The notes beneath the pieces are model-generated. The model was not told the origin of the DNA. It worked only from the letters and a program-made list of their open reading frames with translations, and searched no databases. Shown here piece after piece: positions 55,351 through 64,000 of a DNA stretch of 64,000 nucleotides (positions are counted from its first letter, which is position 1; each line of letters begins with the position of its first letter). The DNA is from Pseudophaeobacter leonis (GTDB taxonomy: Bacteria > Pseudomonadota > Alphaproteobacteria > Rhodobacterales > Rhodobacteraceae). The position numbers were made by a program, and so were the translations under genes. The DNA is taken from positions 62,001 through 126,000 of the forward strand of contig NZ_MWVJ01000008.1 in NCBI RefSeq assembly GCF_002087335.1, in the 5' to 3' direction.

Positions 55351-56339
55351 ATGACTCTTGGATCAAAAATCGCATGGGACGATACAGTCCTGCCCTTTCA
55401 GCTTGATGCTTCAGATATGCGTGGCCGCGTTGTGCGGCTTGATACGGCGCTTGATGGCATCTTGAAACAGCACAACTCCCCCCCCAGGTCGAGGCCCTCG
55501 TGGCCGAGATGGCGCTGCTGACTGCCCTGATCGGACAGACAATCAAGCTGCGCTGGAAGCTGTCGCTGCAGGTGCAATCCAAAGGCCCGGTGCGGATGAT
55601 TGTAACCGATTATTATGCGCCACAACACGAGGGCGATCCGGCCCGAATTCGTGCCTATGCCAGCTATGATGCCGACCGGCTGACCGATGCTGCCCCCTTT
55701 GATCAGGTGGGTGAGGGCTATTTTGCTGTGATGATTGACCAGGGTGAAGGCAACACCCCCTATCAGGGGATCACGGCTTTGGATGGTGGCTCGCTTGCGG
55801 CCTGTGCGGGGGCCTATTTTGCCCAGTCCGAGCAGCTGCCGACGACCTTCAGCCTGACCTTTGGCAAATCTTCCAGCCCAGGGGTGGCCGAGCACTGGCG
55901 GGCCGGCGGCGTGATGCTGCAGCATATGCCCAAGGCCTCGCCTTTTGTCGCTTCTGCCACTGAGGGGACCGGGGCGTCCTTGCGGCCAGCGGATCTGGTT
56001 GACGGCGAAGCCGAAGAAAACTGGAACCGCGTCAATATGCTGCTGAACACTGTCGATGAGCTCGAGCTGATCGGCCCGCTGGTTACACCGACTGACCTGC
56101 TGCTGCGCTTGTTCCATGAAGAAGCGCCAAGGGTGTACGACTCGCAAGCGGTTCATTTCGGCTGCACCTGTTCCGAAGATCGCGTGCGCCAGAGCCTGTC
56201 GATCTATTCCGCCAAGGATATCGCAACAATGACCACAGAGGAGGGCCGCGTCACCGCCGATTGTCAGTTCTGCAGCGCGCATTACGATCTGGACCCAACA
56301 ACCGTTGGCTTTGAAGCGGAAACCGCATCTGGTGAGTGA
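55351..56339 (+). CDS. hslO: Hsp33 redox chaperone HslO (frameshifted)
   Basis: Redox-activated holdase. ATG 55351: MTLGSKIAWDDTVLPFQLDA, then ALDGILKQHN. At the C8 run 55478-55485 one base is missing; the protein resumes as QVEALVAEMALLTALIGQTI, through RWKLSLQVQSKGPVRMIVTD. It ends with the zinc/redox cysteines FGCTCSEDRV and DCQFCSAHY (CxC and CxxC). About 329 residues corrected, somewhat longer than E. coli Hsp33. The last bases overlap the following Nudix gene. Confidence 0.93.
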
Positions 56340-56952
56340 TCTGCAGCAGAGATTACAGGCCGCCCTTGCAGCTCAGGGGCAGGATCAGGGCCGGGATCAG
56401 AGGGCGGGGTCTTCGGATTTTGACCTCAACCCTGATCTTGCCGTGCCCGGTGGGCGCAAGCTGCGTCCGGCCGGCGTTTTGGTGGCCATTTCCCTGGTTG
56501 GCCCTGAGCCCCGGATACTCCTGACAAAACGCTCCTCGGCGCTGAAACACCACCCCGGCCAGATCGCCTTTCCCGGTGGCAAGGTAGATGAGAGCGACGC
56601 CGATGTCACCGAGGCTGCCCTGCGTGAGGCCTGGGAAGAAATTGGTCTGCCAAAAGACCTCCCCGAGGTCATTGGGCTGCTGCCGAGCCACGAGACCGTG
56701 ACCAGCTTTCAGGTCACCCCGGTGGTGGCTTTGCTGCACGAGGGATTTGAGCTGCGCCCCGAGGCGGGTGAGGTTGCCGAGGTGTTTTCTGTGCCGTTTG
56801 ACCCTGTAATGAACCCGGCAAACTACGTTATCGCGTCGCGCAACTGGCGCGGCACCCGGCGGCAGTATTATACTGTGCCCTTTGGTCCCTACTATATTTG
56901 GGGTGCGACGGCGCGCATGCTGCGCGCGCTTGCCGGGACGATGGAGCGCTAA
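56332..56952 (+). CDS. CoA pyrophosphatase-type Nudix hydrolase
   Basis: A 206-residue Nudix protein from GTG 56332 (overlapping the hslO stop) with the CoA-Nudix pattern: LLTKRSSALKHHPGQIAFPGGKVDES, followed by AALREAWEEIGL of the Nudix box. LKHHPGQIAFPGG is the UPF0035/NuCoA signature. Likely cleaves CoA or oxidised CoA to 4'-phosphopantetheine and 3',5'-ADP. Coupled to hslO upstream and cca downstream. Confidence 0.9.
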   Translation: MSDLQQRLQAALAAQGQDQGRDQRAGSSDFDLNPDLAVPGGRKLRPAGVLVAISLVGPEPRILLTKRSSALKHHPGQIAFPGGKVDESDADVTEAALREAWEEIGLPKDLPEVIGLLPSHETVTSFQVTPVVALLHEGFELRPEAGEVAEVFSVPFDPVMNPANYVIASRNWRGTRRQYYTVPFGPYYIWGATARMLRALAGTMER

Positions 56953-58121
56953 TGCGGGGTAATGTCATGGACCTTGCGACTCAGGACTGGTTGACCGAGC
57001 CGGCCACGCAAAGCGTCTGTGCCGCGCTGGTTGCGCGCGGGGCCGAGGCGTATTTTGTCGGGGGCTGTGTGCGCAATGCCCTGATGGGGGTACCGGTTTC
57101 AGATATCGACATTGCCACAAATGCCCAACCCGATGAGGTGATGGCGCTGGCAAAATCTGCGGGCATTAAAGCCATCCCAACTGGCATTGATCATGGCACT
57201 GTGACGCTGGTGAAGGCGCATATCCCGCATGAGGTGACCACGTTTCGCAAGGATGTTGCCACCGATGGCCGCCGGGCGGTTGTCGCCTTCTCCACCGATA
57301 TAGCCGAGGACGCCTCCCGGCGGGATTTCACCATGAACGCGATTTATGCGCGTCCCGATGGCAGTATTGTGGATCCCCTGGGCGGCATGGCGGATCTGGC
57401 GGCCCGGCGGGTGCGCTTTATCGGCAGTGCCGAAAATCGCATTTGCGAAGACTATTTGCGGACCCTGCGCTACTTTCGGTTTCACGCCTGGTACGGCGAT
57501 AAGGACGCCGGGTTCGACCCCGATGCGTTGGCAGCGATTGCCGCCAATCTCGAGGGGCTGGCACAGCTGTCGAAGGAACGGGTAACGGCTGAGCTGTTAA
57601 AGCTGCTGTCGGCCCCGGATCCCGCCCCAGCGATTGCGGTGATGCGCCAGACGGGTGTTTTGGGGCAGGTCCTTCCCGGCGCCAATGACCGCGCCTTGGC
57701 GCCCTTGATCCACCTGAATACGGCAGCGAAACCTGATCCGATCCTGCGTCTTGCCGCGCTGGGTGGCTCAGAACTGCAGGCGTGTTTGCGCCTGAGCAAG
57801 GCCGAGGCGCGCAGACTGCAAGCCCTGCGGGATGCGGCGAGCGGGCCCAGCACAGTGTCCGAGCTTGCCTACCGGTTGGGTTTGGACATGGCCCGCAGTG
57901 CTGCCCTGTTGCGGGCGGCCCTGTTGGAACAGCCTGTTTTGCCTGACTTAGAGACTGAACTGCAGCGGGGATCAGGGGCCACTTTTCCGGTGGTAGCTGC
58001 TGATCTGATGCCCGATCTTGCGGGGGCGGCGCTGGGCGCTGGCCTGAAACAGCTGGAGCGCGCCTGGATTGAGTCGGGGTTTACCCTGAGCCGCGCGCAG
58101 CTTTTGCACCTGCTGAAATAG
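56952..58121 (+). CDS. cca: CCA tRNA nucleotidyltransferase
   Basis: Class II tRNA nucleotidyltransferase adding or repairing CCA. The 389-residue protein has AYFVGGCVRNALMGVPVSDIDIATNA with the G-G and DxD motifs, THGTVT-type IDHGTVTLVK, EDASRRDFTMNAIYA and EDYLRTLRYFRF. No HD domain is evident. ATG 56952 overlaps the Nudix stop (TAATG); ATG 56967 is an alternative. A 230-base gap follows before the ABC genes. Confidence 0.93.
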   Translation: MRGNVMDLATQDWLTEPATQSVCAALVARGAEAYFVGGCVRNALMGVPVSDIDIATNAQPDEVMALAKSAGIKAIPTGIDHGTVTLVKAHIPHEVTTFRKDVATDGRRAVVAFSTDIAEDASRRDFTMNAIYARPDGSIVDPLGGMADLAARRVRFIGSAENRICEDYLRTLRYFRFHAWYGDKDAGFDPDALAAIAANLEGLAQLSKERVTAELLKLLSAPDPAPAIAVMRQTGVLGQVLPGANDRALAPLIHLNTAAKPDPILRLAALGGSELQACLRLSKAEARRLQALRDAASGPSTVSELAYRLGLDMARSAALLRAALLEQPVLPDLETELQRGSGATFPVVAADLMPDLAGAALGAGLKQLERAWIESGFTLSRAQLLHLLK

Positions 58122-58249
58122 CACCAGCCGTCTTGAAACTTAGTGGCTGTGCTGTAATCATAGGGTGACAGGCCGCAGCATCTGTGGCTATTTCTGCTTT
58201 AGCCAAAACACTCATGCCGAAAGGATTGCGAATGTACTACGGGCTCTGG

Positions 58250-58293
58250 TTTAGCTAAAGCCATATCGCCCGTTTTGACGGGGGCTATGGCTT
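58250..58293 (+). promoter_or_regulatory. Structured leader before the ABC exporter pair
   Basis: The 230-base gap after cca carries the palindrome TTTAGCTAAA (58250-58259) and an overlapping hairpin AAGCCATA/TATGGCTT (58258-58265 with 58286-58293) with an inner CCCG/CGGG stem, ending about 58 bases before the ABC start. It may be a terminator of cca or a leader element; no clear promoter is recognised. Confidence 0.4.
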
Positions 58294-58351
58294 CGCCCTT
58301 TGTCTGCATTTCTGCTTTCCCTATTTGCTCAAATATCTGGAGCACACTGAC

Positions 58352-60190
58352 ATGTTTCGTTTTTTTGAAAACCTCATTGACCCCTATTGCGACTACGCTG
58401 AGACGGACACACCGCCGACGCGGCTCTGGCCCTTTCTAAAGGCTTATTCCACGCCCTTTAAGGCCGTTTTTATCCTGACTGCCTGTATGTCCGTGGTGGT
58501 TGCCGCGATTGAAATCGGGCTGATTTACTACATGGGGCGGGTCGTCGATCTGCTGTCTGGCACGCCAGAGCAGGTCTGGCAGGAGCACGGCACTGAACTG
58601 ATCCTGGTGGCGCTGTTTATCCTTTTGCTGCGGCCCTTGCTGCAGCTTGGCGATGTGCTGTTGCTGAACAACGCGATTTTGCCGAACATTGGCACCCTGA
58701 TCCGCTGGCGGGCCCATCGCCACGTGCTGCGTCAGTCGGTGTCCTGGTTCGAGAACGATTTTGCCGGCCGGATCGCCAATCGTATCATGCAGACACCGCC
58801 CGCAGTCGGCGAGGTGGTGTTTCAGGTGTTTGATGCCATCACCTTTTCGCTGGCCTATCTGATTGGCGCGGCGGTGCTGTTGACGGTGGCAGATCCGCGT
58901 TTGATGCTGCCGCTGCTGATCTGGTTTGTGCTCTATGGGTTTCTGGTGCGCTGGACGATCCGCCGTGTTGGCCCTGCCAGTCAGGCGGCCTCGGACGCGC
59001 GCTCTACCGTGACCGGACGGGTGGTGGACAGCTATTCAAACATTCATTCGGTCAAGATGTTTGCCCATGACACGCGTGAGCTCAGCTATGCCAAGGACGC
59101 CATCGAGAAGACGCGGGAGACCTTTCAGGCCGAGATGCGGATTTTCACCGTGATGGATGCGGTTCTGGTCTCGCTGAATGGGTTGCTGATCGTCGGCGTT
59201 GTCGGCTGGGCGCTGCATCTGTGGATGATCGGCTCGGCCTCGGCTGGGGTGGTGGCGGCAGCGACGGCGCTGACGCTGCGACTGAATGCCATGACTGGCT
59301 GGATCATGTGGGCGCTGACCTCGTTCTTTCGCCAGCTTGGCGTGGTGGCCGAGGGCATGGAGACCATTGCGCAGCCCATCGACCTTGTAGATGCCGCCAA
59401 TGCGAAACCGCTACAGCTGACCAAAGGCGAGGTGACGCTAAAGGACCTGTCGCATCACTATGGCCGCGAAACAGGTGGTTTGGAGCAGCTGAACCTCAGT
59501 ATCAAGCCCGGTGAAAAGATCGGCCTTGTTGGCCGGTCTGGCGCGGGAAAATCCACTTTGGTCAAACTGTTGTTGCGGTTTTATGACCCGGACTCTGGTC
59601 AGATCCTGATCGACGGTCAGGACATCTCGCAGGTGACGCAGGACAGCCTGCGCAGCAATATCGGCATGGTGCAGCAGGACAGTTCCCTGTTGCATCGCTC
59701 TGTGCGCGACAATCTGCTTTATGCCGCACCCGATGCCAGTGAGGCGCAGGTCATTGACGCAGCCAAACAGGCCCAGGCGCATGAATTCATTCTGGATCTC
59801 GAAGACCCCCAGGGCCGACGCGGCTATGAGGCCCATGTGGGTGAGCGGGGTGTGAAACTGTCAGGCGGTCAGCGTCAGCGTATTACCCTGGCGCGGGTGA
59901 TCCTGAAAGACGCGCCAATCCTGCTGCTGGATGAGGCCACCTCGGCGCTGGATTCCGAGGTTGAGGCCGCCATCCAGGAGACCCTATATGGCATGATGGA
60001 GGGCAAGACGGTGATCGCGATTGCACATCGGCTGTCCACCATCGCACAAATGGATCGCATTCTGGTACTGGATCAGGGCGGCATCGCCGAGCAGGGTCGC
60101 CACGAGGATCTTTTACAGGCCAATGGTCTGTATGCGCAGTTCTGGGCGCGTCAGTCGGGCGGATTTTTGAATATCGAGGCAGCAGAATGA
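58352..60190 (+). CDS. ABC exporter, fused membrane-ATPase (first of pair)
   Basis: A 612-residue half-transporter: six membrane helices (residues about 35-315) and an ATPase domain with Walker A GLVGRSGAGKSTLV, Q-loop MVQQDSS, signature LSGGQRQRITLAR, Walker B ILLLDEATSALDSEV and H-loop AIAHRLST. It resembles MsbA/MdlB-type multidrug or lipid exporters. Paired by ATGA overlap with a homologous half-transporter, so they probably form a heterodimer. Substrate unknown. ATG 58352 follows CTGGAGC. Confidence 0.9.
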   Translation: MFRFFENLIDPYCDYAETDTPPTRLWPFLKAYSTPFKAVFILTACMSVVVAAIEIGLIYYMGRVVDLLSGTPEQVWQEHGTELILVALFILLLRPLLQLGDVLLLNNAILPNIGTLIRWRAHRHVLRQSVSWFENDFAGRIANRIMQTPPAVGEVVFQVFDAITFSLAYLIGAAVLLTVADPRLMLPLLIWFVLYGFLVRWTIRRVGPASQAASDARSTVTGRVVDSYSNIHSVKMFAHDTRELSYAKDAIEKTRETFQAEMRIFTVMDAVLVSLNGLLIVGVVGWALHLWMIGSASAGVVAAATALTLRLNAMTGWIMWALTSFFRQLGVVAEGMETIAQPIDLVDAANAKPLQLTKGEVTLKDLSHHYGRETGGLEQLNLSIKPGEKIGLVGRSGAGKSTLVKLLLRFYDPDSGQILIDGQDISQVTQDSLRSNIGMVQQDSSLLHRSVRDNLLYAAPDASEAQVIDAAKQAQAHEFILDLEDPQGRRGYEAHVGERGVKLSGGQRQRITLARVILKDAPILLLDEATSALDSEVEAAIQETLYGMMEGKTVIAIAHRLSTIAQMDRILVLDQGGIAEQGRHEDLLQANGLYAQFWARQSGGFLNIEAAE

Positions 60191-62035
60191 AGATAGGCAA
60201 TCTGATAGACGCGTTTCAGCCGGCCAAAGGGGGCTCCGCCCACCACATTGGCGGCTTTCCTGCAGTGGTGCCTGTCGGGGGCCTGGCCGATGTTGGTGTT
60301 GGCGGCTGCCTTTTCAGCGATCGCGGGCGCCATGGAGGCAGGCACCGCCTATATCCTGGGGCTGGTGATTGATACGGCGCTGGAGAGTGGGCCGGAGCAG
60401 TTCTTTACCCTGTCAAATGTTCTGGTGATTCTCGGCGCGCTGGGCTTTTTCCTGATCCTGCGCCCGGTGCTGTTTGGTCTTTCTGCGGCCTCTAATGCCA
60501 TCATCGTTCAGCCCAATGTTAATCCGCTGGTGCTGTCCCGGCTGAACCGCTGGACGCTGGGACAGTCGGTGCGGTTTTTTGACGACGATTTCGCCGGACG
60601 CATTGCGCAAAAACAGATGCAGACCGCCTCGGCTGTGACCTCGGTCGCCACCGAAGTGATCAACGTGGTGGCCTTTGCACTGGCCTCACTGGTGGGGTCC
60701 ATGGCGCTGTTGGGGGCGATTGATCTGCGTATCACCCTGCTGTTTGTGGTCTGGCTGGTGGGCTATTTTGCCCTGATCAGCTGGTTCCTGCCACGGGTGC
60801 GGCAGCGATCGGGCAAACGGGCTGGCGCGCGGGCCACGGTCTCGGGGCAGGTGGTGGACACCATTACCAATATCAAGACGGTAAAGCTCTTTGCCCATGC
60901 GGCCCATGAAGAGCGCAGCGCCCAGGATGCGATGGTTGATTATCGTCAAACCTCATTGGATTTTGGCTATCTCGCGGCCAGCTTCCGGTTTTGTTTGATG
61001 ACGCTTGCCGGGGTTCTGCCTGTGCTTTTGATCGGGGCCACATTGGTGTTGTGGCAGGCGGGCTCTGCCACTGAGGGCGATATTGTCGCGGCAGGGGCCG
61101 TGTCGATCCGTATTGCGCAGATGACCGGTTGGGGCAGTTTCACCCTGATGGCGATCTATTCCAACGTGGGCGAGATCGAGAACGGCATGAAGACCCTGAC
61201 CAGACCGGATAGGGTCGAAGACAGAGCCAAAGCCGAGATTCTGCAGGTTCCGGCAGGTGAGATCACCTTTGATTCTGTTGGCTTTGCCTATGGGCGCGAC
61301 GTGGGGGGCATTCGCAATGTCTCTTTGACGATCAAACCGGGCGAGAAACTGGGCATTGTTGGCGCCTCAGGCGCGGGAAAATCCACTCTCGTGTCGCTGC
61401 TGCTCAGGCTCTATGACGGCGAAGAGGGCAAGATCCTGATCGACGGGCAGGATATCTCGCAGGTGACGCAGGATACGTTGCGCAGTCAGATCGGCATGGT
61501 CACGCAGGAAACCGCCATGTTCAACCGCTCGGCGCGCGACAACATCCTGTACGGCAGGCCCGATGCCACTGAGTCGGACCTCATTCAGGCTGCCAAGCAG
61601 GCCGAGGCGCATGATTTTATTCTTGAGCTCGAAGATGGCCAGGGCAACACCGGCTATGATGCCTTTCTGGGCGAACGCGGCGTAAAGCTGTCGGGCGGTC
61701 AACGCCAGCGCATTGCCCTGGCGCGTGCCATTCTGAAAGATGCGCCAATCCTGATCATGGACGAGGCCACATCTGCGTTGGATTCCGAGGTTGAGGCGCT
61801 GATTCAAGGCGCGCTTGAACGGGTGATGCAGGGCAAGACCGTGCTGGCCATCGCCCACCGTCTGTCGACGCTGAGCGAAATGGACCGGATTATCGTGATG
61901 GAGCAGGGGCAGATCGCCGAGATCGGCAGCCACGTAGAGCTTTTGGCGGCAGGCGGGCTTTATGCGCAGTTCTGGGCCCGTCAATCTGGTGGTTTCATCT
62001 GCACCGACGGGGAAGAAACCGCCGCAGCGGAGTGA
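60187..62035 (+). CDS. ABC exporter, fused membrane-ATPase (second of pair, frameshifted)
   Basis: About 615 residues when corrected. ATG 60187 gives MKIGNLIDAFQPAKG; an extra G in the five-G run at 60229-60233 breaks the frame, which resumes APPTTLAAFLQWCLSGAWPM and six membrane helices. The ATPase has GIVGASGAGKSTLV, LSGGQRQRIALARA, ILIMDEATSALDSEVE and AIAHRLSTL. Its C-terminus GLYAQFWARQSGGF is nearly identical to its partner's, showing a duplication origin. A large hairpin terminator follows. Confidence 0.92.
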
Positions 62036-62051
62036 ATTCCAAAGATATCGC

Positions 62052-62117
62052 GGCCCAATGACAGAAAACCCGTTTTTCAGGCGCGAAAGCCGGGTTTTCA
62101 CCTTTTTTCATTGGGCC
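62052..62117 (+). terminator. Two-tier terminator after the ABC pair
   Basis: Outer stem GGCCCAATGA (62052-62061) with TCATTGGGCC (62108-62117) and inner stem GAAAACCCG (62064-62072) with CGGGTTTTC (62091-62099). Six T at 62103-62108 follow the inner stem. Ends 21 bases before the methyltransferase start. Confidence 0.85.
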
Positions 62118-62137
62118 ACAGTCGCTATCTAGCCCAG

Positions 62138-63383
62138 ATGGAAAACGTAGCCAGAACCACAGCAACGATCACCCGACTTGGCCATCAAGGCGACGGTGTC
62201 GCCCTCGGTCCTCTTTTTGCCCCCCGTACCCTGCCAGGTGAGCAGGTCAGCGGTGTGCAGGAGGGGTCTCAGTTGACCGATATCCGCATTGAAACCCCGT
62301 CAGAGCATCGCATTCAGGCGCCGTGCCGCCACTACAAATCCTGCGGCGGCTGCCAGCTGCAGCATGCCAGCGATGATTTTGTCGCGGACTGGAAGCTGGG
62401 CGTTGTAAAAACGGCGCTTGCAGCGCAGGGGCTTGAGACAACGTTTCGCCCCATCCATACTTCGCCGGCCCAGTCACGTCGCCGCGCCACATTGGCAGTG
62501 CGTCGCACCAAAAAGGGCGCCATGGCCGGATTTCATGGCCGGGCCTCTGGTGTCATCACCCCGATCCCCGATTGCCTGCTGCTTGACCCGGCGCTGATTG
62601 CCGCGATTCCGCTGGCCGAGGCGCTGGCAATGGCTGGCGCAAGCCGCAAAACGCCCTTGTCGGTGACGCTGACCACCTCTGAGACGGGTCTCGACGTGCT
62701 GGTGCGCGAAGGCAAGCCGCTCGACAGTGCGCTGCGCGGGAGCCTTGCAGCGCTGGCCGGAGAGCACGGGGTTGCCCGCCTCACCTGGGAGGATGACAGG
62801 TTGCGATGGAGCAGCCACCGCTGCAGGGTTTTGGCACAGCCCGCGTGTGCACCCCGGCCGGATCCTTTTTGCAGGCTACCCGTGATGGCGAGGCGGCCTT
62901 GCTGGCCTCGGTGCTGGAAATCACCCGGGGCGCCAAGCGGATCGTCGATTTCTTTGCCGGTTGCGGCACCTTCTCGCTGCCGCTGGCCGCCGGGGCCGAG
63001 GTCTATGCGCTGGAAAGCGAGCGCGACATGATCGAGGCCATGCAGGCAGGCTGGCGACAGGGAAGGGCATGAAAAAGCTCAAGGCTGAGGTGCGGGATCT
63101 GTTTCGCAATCCGCTGTTGCCCCAAGCCCTCAAACCCTTTGGGGCCTTCTATGAGGCGGCGGTGATTGACCCGCCCCGCGCGGGCGCCGAGGCACAGGTG
63201 ACGCACCTGGCGGCCGCCCGGATGCCGGTGATTGCCTATGTCTCGTGCAACCCTGTGAGCTTTGCCCGCGATGCAAAGATCCTTGTGGCGGCAGGCTATC
63301 TCCTCAACTGGGTGCAGGTGGGTGACCAGTTCAGATGGTCAGCCCATACCGAAGTGGTCGCCAGTTTCACACTGGATGGCTGA
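62138..63383 (+). CDS. RumA/RlmD-type 23S rRNA m5U methyltransferase (two frameshifts)
   Basis: SAM-dependent uridine-C5 methyltransferase of the RlmCD/TrmA family. From ATG 62138: a TRAM domain (IHTSPAQSRR region after TATITRLGHQGDGVA), and the Fe-S cysteines in CRHYKSCGGCQLQH. A missing base near 62803-62805 and another near 63053 break the frame; corrected, it reads AMEQPPLQGFGTARVCTPAG, FLQATRDGEAALLASV, IVDFFAGCGTFSLPLA (SAM), IDPPRAGA and the catalytic Cys VSCNPVSFARD. Exact target (U747/U1939) is not decidable here. Confidence 0.9.
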
Positions 63384-63425
63384 TTGCTGTTACCCCGCAC
63401 CGGGACCGAATTTGGAAAGACCCTG

Positions 63426-64000
63426 ATGACCGTGACACACCGCCTGAGCAGGCTTTTGGAAAGCGCCAATTTCACCCGTGTTATCATGGCGGTGATCATG
63501 GTCAACGCCGTCACACTGGGGCTTGAGACCTCAGAGGTGGTGATGGGTCAGTTCGCCGGTCTGATACATCTGATTGACAACATCTGCCTCAGCATTTTTG
63601 TCGTCGAGATCCTGATCAAACTCTTTGTGCGGCGCTTCAGCTTTTTCCTCAGTGGCTGGAGCCTGTTTGACTTTGTCATCGTTGGTGTGGCGCTGATCCC
63701 CGGCGCACAGGGGTTCTCGGTCCTGCGGGCCCTGCGTATCCTCAGGGTGTTGCGGGTCATTTCGGTGGCCCCCAGCCTGCGTCGGGTGGTCGAGGGGTTT
63801 GTCACAGCGCTGCCGGGCATGGGCTCGGTGTTTTTGCTGATGGCGATTATTTTCTACATCGGCTCGGTGATGGCGACCAAATTGTTTGGCACCAGCTTCC
63901 CAGAGTGGTTTGGCACACTTGGGCGCTCAGGCTATTCTCTGTTCCAGATCATGACGCTGGAAAGCTGGTCGATGGGCATCGTGCGCCCGGTGATGGAGGT
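63426..64000 (+). CDS. Bacterial voltage-gated sodium channel (BacNav), 3' truncated by window
   Basis: A NaChBac-type single-repeat channel; about 191 residues are visible before the window ends. S1-S3 helices (RVIMAVIMVNAVTLGLETSE, ICLSIFVVEILIKLF, LFDFVIVGVALI), the S4 voltage sensor FSVLRALRILRVLRVIS with spaced arginines, S5 (GMGSVFLLMAIIFYIGSVMA) and the pore with selectivity filter TLESWSM are intact. This filter matches that of the roseobacter channel NavSp. Likely a homotetrameric Na+ channel for pH or motility homeostasis. ATG 63426 follows a weak GGAAAG. Confidence 0.9.
   Translation, partial: MTVTHRLSRLLESANFTRVIMAVIMVNAVTLGLETSEVVMGQFAGLIHLIDNICLSIFVVEILIKLFVRRFSFFLSGWSLFDFVIVGVALIPGAQGFSVLRALRILRVLRVISVAPSLRRVVEGFVTALPGMGSVFLLMAIIFYIGSVMATKLFGTSFPEWFGTLGRSGYSLFQIMTLESWSMGIVRPVME

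Noticed and set aside
58352-62035. Horizontal acquisition of the ABC exporter pair
   Set aside because: Codon use and GC look like the neighbours and no mobility genes flank it.
1-64000. CRISPR arrays, tRNA/rRNA genes, insertion sequences, prophage or defence islands
   Set aside because: No regularly spaced repeats, cloverleaf-like genes, transposases, integrases or phage genes were recognised on either strand.

Overview
The window is chromosomal core DNA of an alphaproteobacterium, almost certainly a marine Rhodobacteraceae (Roseobacter group; Ruegeria/Phaeobacter-like). The evidence is the RegB/RegA/SenC redox locus, a kinase-less DivL beside tsaE-addB-addA-trxA, parS sites embedded in mnmG and rsmG, Lin0512/DUF6500/DUF1127 small genes, a BacNav sodium channel, and a hairpin-plus-motif intergenic repeat. 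I see no tRNA, rRNA, CRISPR, prophage, IS element or cargo island. Nearly everything is housekeeping.

Layout. 1-4.1 kb: a GT61 glycosyltransferase, then regA and senC, divergent from regB. 4.1-16.2 kb: divL behind a CtrA-type site, then tsaE, an AmgK/MurU-like pair, addB, addA and trxA, followed by DUF6500, two Lin0512 paralogues and DUF1127. 16.2-19.5 kb: hslV, a multi-pass membrane protein and hslU behind a sigma-32-like promoter. 19.5-24.4 kb: a lipoprotein hydrolase with an in-frame stop, the Tim44-like/mltA/smr operon, fxsA and secB. 24.4-27.2 kb: maf-aroE-coaE-dnaQ on the minus strand. 27.2-27.6 kb: an AT-rich gap with DnaA-box-like 9-mers and a CtrA-type site, which I propose as oriC. 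27.6-35.1 kb: hemJ, rho, mnmE, mnmG, rsmG, parA and parB run rightward away from it, with two perfect parS sites. 35.1-42.4 kb: DUF454, hemW, rdgB and rph (minus); hrcA and grpE (plus); mutS (minus). 42.6-52.6 kb: maeB, a pfkB sugar kinase, msrA, a class IV aminotransferase, a sulfotransferase-like gene, SCP2, DUF1810, argG, a membrane protein and a threonine dehydratase. 52.7-64 kb: a divergent HPT / response-regulator-PP2C pair, Nudix, hslO, Nudix, cca, two ABC exporters, a 23S-type m5U methyltransferase and a BacNav channel cut by the window end.

A striking technical feature: at least 17 single-base frameshifts break 14 otherwise well-conserved genes (secB, coaE, mnmG, rdgB, grpE, maeB, a pfkB kinase three times, SCP2, DUF1810, argG, a membrane gene, hslO, an ABC exporter, and a methyltransferase twice). 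All lie between 24 and 63.1 kb and none in the first 23.9 kb. Many sit in or beside homopolymers and several genes are essential in most bacteria, so sequencing or assembly error is more likely than gene decay. Coordinates below span the whole gene across each break.

The biological highlight is a coherent replication/segregation locus: candidate oriC, two parS sites within 6 kb, parAB, genes diverging from the gap, and CtrA-type TTAA-N7-TTAA motifs both in the putative origin and in front of divL, a gene of the CtrA pathway.
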